Shown here one piece after another: positions 1 to 6,617 of a stretch of 16,120 nucleotides of DNA. The stretch lies in assembly GCA_964432875.1 (NCBI GenBank), contig CAYSPJ010000114.1:1-16120 (forward strand). Reading direction: 5' to 3'. Made by a program: the position numbers and the translations under genes. Position 1 is the first letter of the stretch. Each line of letters starts with the position of its first letter. This DNA comes from JACJYE01 sp964432875. GTDB lineage: Bacteria > Bacteroidota > Bacteroidia > Chitinophagales > Saprospiraceae. The notes beneath the pieces are model-generated. The model searched no databases. It worked only from the letters and a program-made list of their open reading frames with translations, and was not told where the DNA came from.

Positions 1-148
1 AGTGTCTGGGCTTTAGCGTTCGAGAGCAAGGCTTGCGAAGGCCCCAAAACCGGAGGACTTCAGCGTGGGCCCCTGATCCCGCGCTTCGTGTCCGTAAATG
101 AGGATTTGGGGGCCGAGCGTAACACGGCTATCGGACTATAAAGACAGG
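1..148. other. Left-edge stretch without an assignable gene
   Basis: This stretch lies downstream of the MACPF lipoprotein gene, whose TAG stop is at 149-151 on the minus strand. Plus frame 1 stays open from the window edge to a TAA at 139-141 (46 codons), so the tail of a convergent gene entering from the left cannot be excluded. The peptide is not recognisable and an open frame of this length is expected by chance. The only structure seen is a small dyad at 19-39, listed separately. Confidence 0.4.
19..39. repeat. Small interrupted inverted repeat (TTCG...CGAA with CAAG/CTTG core)
   Basis: The outer arms TTCG (19-22) and CGAA (36-39) enclose CAAG-G-CTTG, giving a potential bulged hairpin downstream of the minus-strand MACPF gene. 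Its edges (GCGTTCGA on the left, GCGAAG on the right) resemble those of the hairpin at 5797-5820. No T-tract follows, so it is not a convincing intrinsic terminator. It may be a degenerate member of a dispersed intergenic repeat family; that is inference. Confidence 0.25.
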
Positions 149-1630
149 CTAGGGGTTGAACACCGGTTCTCGGGAGAAAGCTAGCCACATGCGGATGCCG
201 CCAGCAGCCTCGTTCAGGTCTTGTGGTGCATTATTGCGGTAGAAGTTCCCTACGATGGTAAAGCCTGCCGGGATTTCCGGGTTGTCACCCGTCAATATCC
301 TCAATTGCCGGATGGGGGTATTGCTCAGGGCTTTTTTATAGCTCAGGTAGATATGCTGCCCAGGCGTCCCCGCGTTAAGGTCTACATTGATTTTCGTCCA
401 GCCGAAAGGTGCAGAAATCTCCTGGCCCGTAACGAAGGTGAGCTCGGTGAGCGCTTCGCGGTCAATGTCCAGGCCGGTATGGTAGTAGAGATAAACGTAC
501 TTGCCGCCGGCCCCTTCGTTAAGGTTGACGCATATTGGGCGGTAGCCTTCAGCTACTGGAGGCTTGGGCACCTCGCTGGCCATGGCCGTGATGCTAGCTA
601 TACAGGCCCTCTCGCTGCTTACTTTATCCGGCAGGCGATTTTGTTGGGCGTAGGTTTCGAAGGCTTCCAACAACTGGGTGCGCCGGGCAGCGCTTTCGCA
701 CAGTTCCCAAATCGGCATCAAGCTCAGGGGGGTAAAACCGCTCAAGGCAGGGTCGTCATAAACAGAAGCCAGCCACTTTTTGTAGTTTCCGGCAGTTAAA
801 AGTTTGTTGCCATACTGGGCATCGCCTCCGATGTGGGCGAGGCGGAAGACGCTTTGTTCACGCAGGGTATTTACGGCCTGCTCCTTCAGGGGGTCAGTAG
901 CCAGGTTGAGCTCCCCAAGCGCTGCTTTGAACGACCATTCGGCAGCGGCAGGCAGGTCCATGCCGCCAATGGCCAGGCTTTTGTCGGCAGCAGTATAGTA
1001 ACCAGCCCTTCCGCCGATGATGATTTGGGTGAGCAGGTGCGTACCGTATTTTTCAAATAGGGCAGCGGGTGCCATATTGGCAAGTTCAGTTTTGGCATCT
1101 GCCGAAAGCAGCGGCCTCAATTGTGCGGCATCGTAGGGGAGGGTGACTTTCCAAAGGCGCAGCTCGCTTTCTATGCCAACAAAATCGTAGGCATCTAAAC
1201 GGTATTCGCTTTCGTCAAAATACGCCACCGCGGCTTTTTTGAAGAAAGGATAATTTTGCTGAGCGTCGAGCCCGGCACTTTCCATCCGCTTCGACAGGTA
1301 CGTCTCAATGCTTTGCCCACTGAAAGTGGTGAAAGCTTTTTCATCCAGATACTGGTATTCTGCTTTTTCCGGGAGCTTGTACTGCGCTCCATTCACGGTC
1401 ACTTTGCGGTAGTTGGCAAAGTCAAGCATGGCGGTTTTGACGTCCTTGGGATTTGCATAATCGCCAAAGGCATCGTAGCCGCGGCCTAGTAGAGCCGAGC
1501 CAGGCAGTTCCGTCAGGTTGACGGGGTCTGGTTCTGCTTCGTCTTTCTTGCAGGAAGAGAAGGCGATCAAGGTGATCACGCCGGCTGCCCACAAGAAATA
1601 AAACACGTGCTTAAAGGTTGCATTTCTCAT
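149..1630 (-). CDS. MACPF-domain lipoprotein with C-terminal MABP-like beta-prism
   Basis: This 493-aa protein has a lipoprotein signal peptide: a hydrophobic segment at about residues 10-24, then FSSC with the lipid cysteine at 27. KKDE follows directly, like the charged lipoprotein export signal that sends Bacteroidota lipoproteins to the cell surface. The central region holds the membrane-attack-complex/perforin signature: LFEKYGTH at 191-198, followed by a glycine-rich GGRAGYY at 206-212. The C-terminus (about 362-493) has three similar blocks, NLNEGAGGKYVYLYY, DLNAGTPGQHIYLSY and DLNEAAGGIRMWLAF. This is the pattern of the MABP beta-prism domain, which is known to accompany MACPF in bacterial proteins. 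MACPF proteins oligomerise on membranes and may form pores; here an anti-bacterial, anti-eukaryote or attachment role is inference. It is the last gene of the minus-strand run, 136 nt after its neighbour, and may have its own promoter. The MACPF call is firm from the signature; the target is unknown. Confidence 0.85.
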   Translation of the reverse strand: MRNATFKHVFYFLWAAGVITLIAFSSCKKDEAEPDPVNLTELPGSALLGRGYDAFGDYANPKDVKTAMLDFANYRKVTVNGAQYKLPEKAEYQYLDEKAFTTFSGQSIETYLSKRMESAGLDAQQNYPFFKKAAVAYFDESEYRLDAYDFVGIESELRLWKVTLPYDAAQLRPLLSADAKTELANMAPAALFEKYGTHLLTQIIIGGRAGYYTAADKSLAIGGMDLPAAAEWSFKAALGELNLATDPLKEQAVNTLREQSVFRLAHIGGDAQYGNKLLTAGNYKKWLASVYDDPALSGFTPLSLMPIWELCESAARRTQLLEAFETYAQQNRLPDKVSSERACIASITAMASEVPKPPVAEGYRPICVNLNEGAGGKYVYLYYHTGLDIDREALTELTFVTGQEISAPFGWTKINVDLNAGTPGQHIYLSYKKALSNTPIRQLRILTGDNPEIPAGFTIVGNFYRNNAPQDLNEAAGGIRMWLAFSREPVFNP

Positions 1631-1685
1631 GGCTAACTGTTTTTGTCCGGAAAAGTTAAGTTACTATCCCACCAGCGAGATGGGC

Positions 1686-1701
1686 CTTTCTGGCCAGAAA
1701 G
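1686..1701. promoter_or_regulatory. Perfect 16-bp palindrome upstream of the MACPF gene
   Basis: CTTTCTGGCCAGAAAG is an exact 16-bp palindrome, 55 nt upstream of the MACPF start codon, with TTGAC immediately next to it in the minus-strand reading (TTGACTTTCTGG). It has no loop and no T-tract, so it fits a dimeric regulator site better than a terminator. A weak -7-like element, TAACTTTT on the minus strand, lies at 1651-1658. The regulator is unknown; operator function is inference. Confidence 0.35.
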
Positions 1702-1707
1702 TCAATG

Positions 1708-1731
1708 AAAAATGTCACCCTTTAGGGATGA
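1708..1731 (-). terminator. Terminator-like hairpin after the exported-protein gene
   Basis: On the minus strand, TCATCCC-TAAA-GGGTGA forms a short stem (one bulged base, 4-nt loop) followed closely by five T residues. It lies about 36 nt past the stop codon of the gene ending at 1767. The stem is short, so termination would be weak. It would partly separate the MACPF gene from the upstream run. Confidence 0.35.
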
Positions 1732-1766
1732 TTTTTGTCGATTGTTTTTTTGCCGCACCTGTATTC

Positions 1767-3020
1767 CTAAAACTCCAGCTCTTGCTCCTGGCTGATGAGG
1801 CCTTTTTCCAGGCGCCATTCCCTTTTTTGAAGCGCAGCAGGGGCCTTGCGGAAATCGTAACCCTGGCAGTCTATACAGCGGGACATGCTTTTGCGCACCG
1901 CCGTAGGCTTAGATAAAGCGCGCAGTTCAGGTAGCGCCTGCAGGAGGTCATCCGGGAGGTCGGGTAGGATGAAATCTACCTCGCCAGCTTGCCCCACCTG
2001 CCCCCAAATTTGCCAGGAAGCGTCTTTTTCACCATACAAACTATAGGCATAAGTGATGGCATAGAATTGGCCGGCTTCAGCGGCTTCCGTTTTGAAGCGG
2101 AATGCCTTGCTTTGGGAATCGTCCAGGAGCGGGTTAAAGTCGAAAGTTTCCAGCGCGGCAGGCAGTTTCTCGCCGAAGCGGTTTTGGTAGCGGAAAGCAG
2201 CGCTGCTTTGGTTGGAGATATCCAGTTCGAAATGCTCCCAGGCAAGGGCGGGCAGGAAAACCCGAATGGTATCATAAGGCTCAGTAGCCTTGGGCTGTGC
2301 ACTATTGAAGGCATAGTAGGGGCGCTTGCCGCCGCCGGGGAAGGCCTTTACCGACCCCTCCCAAAAATATTTGGCAGGCAGAGTAATAACAGCCGTGGCG
2401 ACATTAGGCACCAATAGGCTGGTGTCGGTTTCGATGCGCCTGCGGTTGCCCGGTGGGCCGTAGTACGCTTGGTAGTTGTCCCAACCATTGATTTTGAGAA
2501 TCACCGACAAGTCGTCTGCTTCCGAAGCCCTAAAGCTGATAACCAGGCCCTGCCGGTCGATGCGGTATTCGGGCCAGCCTTGCATGGGAGATAAGACCAA
2601 TACATCCTCCACGGTGTTGACGCCGGCAATAATAAGTTCTATATTTTGATAACTGCCAGGCTCGATAGCGTCTTGGCCAGTATCGGGGGCGCCGATGACT
2701 GCCCCGTCGGCGAGCTGACAGTAGGTCGTATTGTGGAAGCGGTACAGGCCGTTTTCTTCAACTTCCCGGATAGTAGTCAGCGACAGGCTTTCGCCCAGGC
2801 GCTGGTTGACCTCAAAAGACAGTGCCTTGCGCTCCTGGTTTGCCTGCCAAGGATGGTAATAGCGCAACACGCCGTATTGATTGCTGACCAACACGGCTTT
2901 GAGCCCTGGCGTTTGGGCCAGCTCCTCAGAAATAGAAAAGCGCAGTGGCTGTGCCAGTGTTGCTGCCAGCGGCAAGGCGCAAAGAAGAAGCAAGAAAGGT
3001 AAACGGGTCAGTGATATCAT
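1767..3020 (-). CDS. Uncharacterised exported protein with C-terminal CxxC
   Basis: I do not recognise this 417-aa protein. A clear N-terminal signal peptide (hydrophobic residues 8-22, likely cleaved near LA-Q at 22-24, no lipobox) predicts export to the periplasm or beyond. The mature part is rich in aromatic residues and alternating polar/hydrophobic stretches, suggesting mostly beta structure. No catalytic motif is visible. Near the C-terminus lies SRCIDCQGYDF, with cysteines at 382 and 385, a possible metal or redox pair. Another cysteine is at 101. No gliding or Por-secretion C-terminal sorting domain is seen. It starts 55 nt after paaG on the same strand and precedes the MACPF lipoprotein gene by 136 nt. 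Cotranscription with either neighbour is possible, but function cannot be assigned from context. Confidence 0.75.
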   Translation of the reverse strand: MISLTRLPFLLLLCALPLAATLAQPLRFSISEELAQTPGLKAVLVSNQYGVLRYYHPWQANQERKALSFEVNQRLGESLSLTTIREVEENGLYRFHNTTYCQLADGAVIGAPDTGQDAIEPGSYQNIELIIAGVNTVEDVLVLSPMQGWPEYRIDRQGLVISFRASEADDLSVILKINGWDNYQAYYGPPGNRRRIETDTSLLVPNVATAVITLPAKYFWEGSVKAFPGGGKRPYYAFNSAQPKATEPYDTIRVFLPALAWEHFELDISNQSSAAFRYQNRFGEKLPAALETFDFNPLLDDSQSKAFRFKTEAAEAGQFYAITYAYSLYGEKDASWQIWGQVGQAGEVDFILPDLPDDLLQALPELRALSKPTAVRKSMSRCIDCQGYDFRKAPAALQKREWRLEKGLISQEQELEF

Positions 3021-3075
3021 AATTAAAGGCTATTGTTGAAGGTGCAGTGGTGTCATTGTTTTGGTACAAAAGATG

Positions 3076-3858
3076 CTATTCATTCCTGAAAACAGGCTTG
3101 CGTTTCTCCAGGAAAGCCTGGACGCCTTCCCGGTAGTCGGCCGTTTTGCCTGCGGCGGTTTGGAGTTTGTCTTCAAGCTCCAACTGCAGGCGTAGGTTGT
3201 TATCCATCGATTCATTGAGGGCTTGTTTGATAAAGCCCAGAGCTTTGGTGGGCATTTCGGCCAGGGTATAGGCCAGTCGCATGGCTTCTTCGTCGAAAGA
3301 TTCGTCGGGTAGCGTGCGGTAGATCATGCCGAGGCGTTCGGCCTCCGCGGCAGCTACTTTATCGCCCAGCATCATCAATGCCGAAGCTTTTTGAAAGCCG
3401 ATAAGGCGCGGCAGGAAGAAAGTGCCCCCGCTATCAGGGATGAGCCCGATCTTGCTGAAAGCCTGGATAAAGGATGCCGATTGGGCTGCTACGACCACAT
3501 CGCAAGCCAGGGCGATATTGGCGCCGGCGCCAGCAGCTACGCCATTGATTGCCGCCAGCACTGGTTTTTCCAGGCGGCGCAGGCGCAAGATTATCGGGTT
3601 GTAGTGCTCGGTAAGGATGGTGGACAGCTCCGGGCCATCCTCAGCGACGACCTCCTGGAGGTCCTGGCCGGCACAAAAAGCTTTGCCAGCGCCCGTGAGA
3701 TAAATGGCGCGCACCTGAGGGTCGGCGCCGCAGGAGTCGAGCACGGCTTGCAGGCGCAGGGCCATCTCCCGGTTGAAGCTATTAAACACTTTGGGCCGGT
3801 TGAGGGTGATGCGGGCAACGGCACCTTCCATCTGCAATAGTATGCTGTTTTCTGTCAT
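3076..3858 (-). CDS. paaG: Phenylacetate pathway ring-epoxide isomerase PaaG (enoyl-CoA hydratase family)
   Basis: A crotonase-fold enzyme of 260 aa, the usual PaaG length. PaaG (2-(1,2-epoxy-1,2-dihydrophenyl)acetyl-CoA isomerase) converts the ring epoxide made by PaaABCE to the seven-membered oxepin-CoA in the cytoplasm. The oxyanion-hole segments are visible: AFCAGQDL (60-67) and NGVAAGAGANIALACD (105-120). The block SFIQAFSKIGLIPDSGGT (129-146) is characteristic of PaaG and contains the expected catalytic aspartate, D142. The ATG at 3858 is chosen because it lies 16 nt after the paaD stop and gives the family N-terminus. An in-frame upstream start at 3951 would add 31 unrelated residues and overlap paaD by 77 nt. 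It follows paaD as a tight pair. General enoyl-CoA hydratase activity (PaaF-like) is the alternative, but the IQAFSKIGLIPDSGG block favours PaaG. Confidence 0.88.
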   Translation of the reverse strand: MTENSILLQMEGAVARITLNRPKVFNSFNREMALRLQAVLDSCGADPQVRAIYLTGAGKAFCAGQDLQEVVAEDGPELSTILTEHYNPIILRLRRLEKPVLAAINGVAAGAGANIALACDVVVAAQSASFIQAFSKIGLIPDSGGTFFLPRLIGFQKASALMMLGDKVAAAEAERLGMIYRTLPDESFDEEAMRLAYTLAEMPTKALGFIKQALNESMDNNLRLQLELEDKLQTAAGKTADYREGVQAFLEKRKPVFRNE

Positions 3859-3874
3859 TGGGCGGTCGATTTGT

Positions 3875-4366
3875 TTAGTGGCATTTGAAATAGTCAAATG
3901 GTTCTTTACAGGCTTTGCAGCGGTAGAGCGCTTTGCATGCCGTGGAGCCAAACTGGCTGATCATCTCGGTGTCGGAAGAGCCGCACTGGGGGCAGGCGAC
4001 CGTGGGGCCCCGTTGAAAGAGTGCGTTTTTATCGACCGAGCCATCAACCGGTGGGGCAATACCGTATTCCAGCAGCCGCTGCCGGCCGCGTGGCGTGATC
4101 CAGTCCGTCGTCCAGGCAGGGTGTAGCACCGTAGTCACCCGTACCTCCTCAAAGCCGCAGTCTTGTAGTACGGCCCGGATGTTAACTTCAATGGCATTCA
4201 TAGCCGGGCAACCGGAATAGGTGGGGGTAATGATGACTTCTACCTCCCCGCCTTCATCGAGCTTTACCTCGCGGATGATGCCTAAATCGGTGACGGTGAG
4301 GACCGGTATCTCCGGGTCGGTCACTGCTTCGAGTATATTCCAGATGTGTTCAGTCGATGCGGTCAT
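3875..4366 (-). CDS. paaD: Phenylacetyl-CoA epoxidase maturation protein PaaD (PaaJ)
   Basis: A 163-aa MIP18/DUF59-family protein with a C-terminal zinc ribbon, the standard PaaD architecture. PaaD is needed to obtain active PaaABCE epoxidase, probably for Fe-S or metal-centre assembly; it is not itself an oxygenase subunit. The N-terminal domain has DPEIPVLTVTDLGI (17-30) and the conserved TYSGCPA (49-55, C53). The region WTTDWITPRGRQRLLEYGIAPP (from about 85) is typical of the family. The C-terminus has CPQCGS (125-130) and CKAC (150-153), with further cysteines at 144 and 162, forming the metal-binding ribbon. It begins 21 nt after an uncharacterised gene and is 16 nt from paaG. Unusually, paaA, paaB, paaC and paaE are not adjacent. 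Confidence 0.9.
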   Translation of the reverse strand: MTASTEHIWNILEAVTDPEIPVLTVTDLGIIREVKLDEGGEVEVIITPTYSGCPAMNAIEVNIRAVLQDCGFEEVRVTTVLHPAWTTDWITPRGRQRLLEYGIAPPVDGSVDKNALFQRGPTVACPQCGSSDTEMISQFGSTACKALYRCKACKEPFDYFKCH

Positions 4367-4387
4367 GTTAGTATAACAATCTATGAT

Positions 4388-5719
4388 TTAGTCGGTTTTA
4401 GCCAAGTCCAGATTGCGCACCATGAGGAGGAAAGATTTGGCAAAATCTGGCAGGCTATCAAAGTTGAGGATACTGGTGTCGGGCCGGAGGCGAGCGTAGA
4501 AGGATCCGTTATCTGCGGCTATCGCTGCGATAGCCTGCTTGATTCCGCGTTTATCAAACTGCCCGCTCTCGGCATCGTAGTAATTGGTGGTGAAGCCTAG
4601 CTGCTTGAAGTAACCCGCCTCTACGATTTGGTAGTAGAGGTGGAAGAGGCTGCGGTCGGGCTTGGGGGGGGCAAAATTGAACATACAATGCCCAGCGATA
4701 TAATTGGGTATTGCCATCGCCAGGGTATGATAAGCATGTTCCTGGTACCAGTCCATATTGTGCAATTCGGTTTCGATCAGGCCGGCAACCTGGTCGTGGC
4801 CTACACTATAGGTGATGCCAAAAGTGGATTTGCCCCGATACATCTCGTGGAAGAAACGCTCCTTATCGCGCTCCAGCAATTGGCGCAGCCCCTTGCACAG
4901 GGCCTGGTTTTTATAGACGGTAGGCTGGTTATCGTTTTCGTAATACTTGCGGTGGATAAGCTCCAGGGCCTCCATCATAAAACCTTCCGGCTTGACCAGG
5001 TAGTCGAGCTTATAGAGCAAGGCCAGCAGCAAATAAGCAAAACTGCCGGCATACTGGGTCTTGTCGAGTTTGCCATGCTCCATTTCGTGCAGAGCAGCTT
5101 CGATTTCCTGCCGGATAAACTGGTACTTCACCTCCTTTTCAGGCCGCGGCAGATCTTGTAGGTGGGAAGCATCGACTGGCTGCAAGACCTTGAACTCCTC
5201 TAGCAACAGGTCATCTTGTTTATCGGCTTTAGTAGCCACTTCTTTGAGGGCATAATAGAGCTTGTAAGGGGAGCCGTCGATGGTATAGGTGTCGAAAACG
5301 ATGGTGATATTGCCTTCCTCATCCAGGGCAAAACGGCTGTAGCGCAGGTTGTAGTTTTGCTCCATGAGCCGGCGCATGAAGCCTACGTTCAGAGCCTGCG
5401 CCTTTACCACCTTGGCTTCGACCCGCACTTTCTGAGGGCTGGCCATGCCACTGATTTTTTTTGAGCCCTGATAAAGCTCAAACTTCAGCCCGCCTTTTAC
5501 TTCTTCATAGCGGACGTTGTCCTCCTCCTCATCGCGCAGATAATACAAGAACTGCTTATAACTCTCGAGGTAGTCTTGCTTGTCAAACAACTCCAAGGAT
5601 TCATCCCAGGCCGTATAGCGATCGCGGCCTTTATAGGAATCGCTATATCTGCCAAAGTTGATGTTGGGTTGTTGCCCTGATGCTGCCCTGGTTCCAAACA
5701 GCCGGTCGAGGATACTCAT
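4388..5719 (-). CDS. Uncharacterised cytoplasmic protein, possible YbjN-like N-terminal domain
   Basis: This 443-aa protein has no signal peptide and no clear membrane segment, so it is probably cytoplasmic. Residues about 48-175 have the look of a YbjN or type III secretion chaperone-like alpha/beta fold: a helix, a beta strand pair (VKGGLKFELYQGSKKISG), then NVGFMRRLMEQNYNLRYSRFALDE and GNITIVFDT. This is a pattern impression only. The C-terminal two-thirds is helical and rich in tyrosine, with motifs such as AHYH-like YQEHAYHTLAMAIPNYIAGH at about 333-352. No catalytic motif is recognised. It is 21 nt upstream of paaD, as if cotranscribed with paaD and paaG, but nothing in its sequence ties it to phenylacetate degradation. 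Its position is where paaABC would be expected. Confidence 0.7.
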   Translation of the reverse strand: MSILDRLFGTRAASGQQPNINFGRYSDSYKGRDRYTAWDESLELFDKQDYLESYKQFLYYLRDEEEDNVRYEEVKGGLKFELYQGSKKISGMASPQKVRVEAKVVKAQALNVGFMRRLMEQNYNLRYSRFALDEEGNITIVFDTYTIDGSPYKLYYALKEVATKADKQDDLLLEEFKVLQPVDASHLQDLPRPEKEVKYQFIRQEIEAALHEMEHGKLDKTQYAGSFAYLLLALLYKLDYLVKPEGFMMEALELIHRKYYENDNQPTVYKNQALCKGLRQLLERDKERFFHEMYRGKSTFGITYSVGHDQVAGLIETELHNMDWYQEHAYHTLAMAIPNYIAGHCMFNFAPPKPDRSLFHLYYQIVEAGYFKQLGFTTNYYDAESGQFDKRGIKQAIAAIAADNGSFYARLRPDTSILNFDSLPDFAKSFLLMVRNLDLAKTD

Positions 5720-5796
5720 TGCATGTGGTTTTTAAGGAGGCGAAAAGGTAAGTGATTTTTATCGTTTCTCCTATTTACTGCCAAGGGTTGATTTTA

Positions 5797-5820
5797 CTGC
5801 GTTCGAAACTCGCGAAGCAG
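5797..5820. repeat. Intergenic hairpin containing an 11-mer shared with the nqrD-nqrE gap
   Basis: CTGCGTTCG and CGAAGCAG form an 8-bp stem with one bulged base around a 7-nt loop. It lies in the 131-nt gap between the minus-strand gene ending at 5851 and the one starting at 5719. The internal TCGAAACTCGC (5803-5813) is identical to 14046-14056. No T-tract follows on either strand, so a simple terminator is not supported. It could be a dispersed intergenic element or an mRNA-processing hairpin. Confidence 0.4.
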
Positions 5821-5850
5821 GAGGGCAAGAGCTTATCCCCTGGACAGCCT

Positions 5851-6534
5851 TCAACGCGTGCAATACTGATAAAAATCATAGACGAGCAACAAGCTTTCCC
5901 CCGTATAGTGGAAGCCTTCCTGTAAGCGGCGGCGGTGGAGCGTTAAGAGCTTTTCCTCCTTTTGCATCAGCTTATAGAGGGTTTGGCTCACCTTGGCAAA
6001 GCGTTCCAGGTCATGCGCTTTGGGGATATCTCGGCTGCCCAGTTTTTCGAGCAGTATGCGAAAGCCTTTAGCATCGTAGAGGGTATATTGATGTGGGAAT
6101 CGAAAGGCCAGGTATAGCGAAAGCATCTGGTAGTCGTCGTCGTGGTAGTGGCTATTTTCGATAGAGCGGGGGTGTTGCTCTTGGTATTCCTGCATCAGCA
6201 TATCACAATAATAAACGAAGCGGCTGGCGCGGCCCTCTAAGCCTTTTTCTTCGTTGAAGAGGTCGAAGAACATATGGCGCACGAAATCGGGCTGCATGGC
6301 CGCCAATTCCAACATCATGCGCTTAGGCTCGTAGGCCTCGCGCTTCCACAAGCGGCGGGTCTGCGAATTTTGCAAAGCGCGTCCGTACATGGCTGGCCAG
6401 TCCGCTGCATCCATATCCCATTGCTCTTGGAAAATGCGCTGCGACTCCCAGATATGCAGGCGCTCGCTGGCGGCGGGCCCGGCAAGGAATTGCTCGTATT
6501 CCTGAAAAAAATGTTGGATTAGCTTGAGTTGCAT
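5851..6534 (-). CDS. Standalone McrB-type N-terminal-like domain protein, no ATPase
   Basis: A 227-aa soluble helical protein. From memory of the family, its conserved blocks match the N-terminal region of McrB-like AAA+ proteins common in Bacteroidota: NSQTRRLWKREAYEPKRMM (56-74), FVRHMFFDLFNEEKGLEGR (84-102), ENSHYHDDDYQMLSLYLAF (126-144) and LEKLGSRDIPKAHDLERFAKV (162-182). In the fused proteins an AAA ATPase domain follows; here the protein ends at CTR with no Walker motifs, so it would act only as a binding or adaptor module. The ATG at 6534 gives the family-like N-terminus and follows a candidate promoter. An alternative ATG at 6621 overlaps the upstream stop as ATGA and would add 29 residues encoded by AT-rich, non-family-like sequence. 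It is the third gene after the sigma and anti-sigma genes. The function is unknown. Confidence 0.75.
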   Translation of the reverse strand: MQLKLIQHFFQEYEQFLAGPAASERLHIWESQRIFQEQWDMDAADWPAMYGRALQNSQTRRLWKREAYEPKRMMLELAAMQPDFVRHMFFDLFNEEKGLEGRASRFVYYCDMLMQEYQEQHPRSIENSHYHDDDYQMLSLYLAFRFPHQYTLYDAKGFRILLEKLGSRDIPKAHDLERFAKVSQTLYKLMQKEEKLLTLHRRRLQEGFHYTGESLLLVYDFYQYCTR

Positions 6535-6566
6535 GTTGGATATCGAATAGGGGATATATATATTAT

Positions 6567-6597
6567 ATAAGGTAGAAGCCTGGCCATTTAGGGCAAA
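6567..6597 (-). promoter_or_regulatory. Candidate Bacteroidota promoter upstream of the McrB-N-like gene
   Basis: On the minus strand TTTG (6594-6597) is separated by 19 nt from TACCTTAT (6567-6574), close to the Bacteroidota consensus of TTTG at -33 and TAnnTTTG at -7 (the last two positions differ). A strongly AT-rich stretch follows. It lies inside the gap between the beta-barrel gene's stop and the ATG at 6534, with a predicted leader of about 25 nt. It supports independent expression of the downstream gene, but is a motif match only. Confidence 0.4.
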
Positions 6598-6617
6598 AAG
6601 GCGGCAGCAGTAAATCG

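Noticed and set aside
1..141. Open plus-strand frame from the window edge to a TAA at 139
   Set aside because: 46 open codons are expected by chance, the peptide is not recognisable, and other frames are similarly open. It is noted only as an unassigned edge.
221..799. 192-aa plus-strand open frame
   Set aside because: It lies entirely antisense to the MACPF gene, whose domain matches are clear; GC-rich codons on the other strand keep it open.
1686..1701. Palindrome as an intrinsic terminator
   Set aside because: It has no loop and no adjacent T-tract; the hairpin at 1708-1731 fits that role better.
3859..3951. Longer N-terminus for PaaG
   Set aside because: It would overlap paaD by 77 nt and add residues unlike any crotonase N-terminus; the ATG at 3858 gives the family start.
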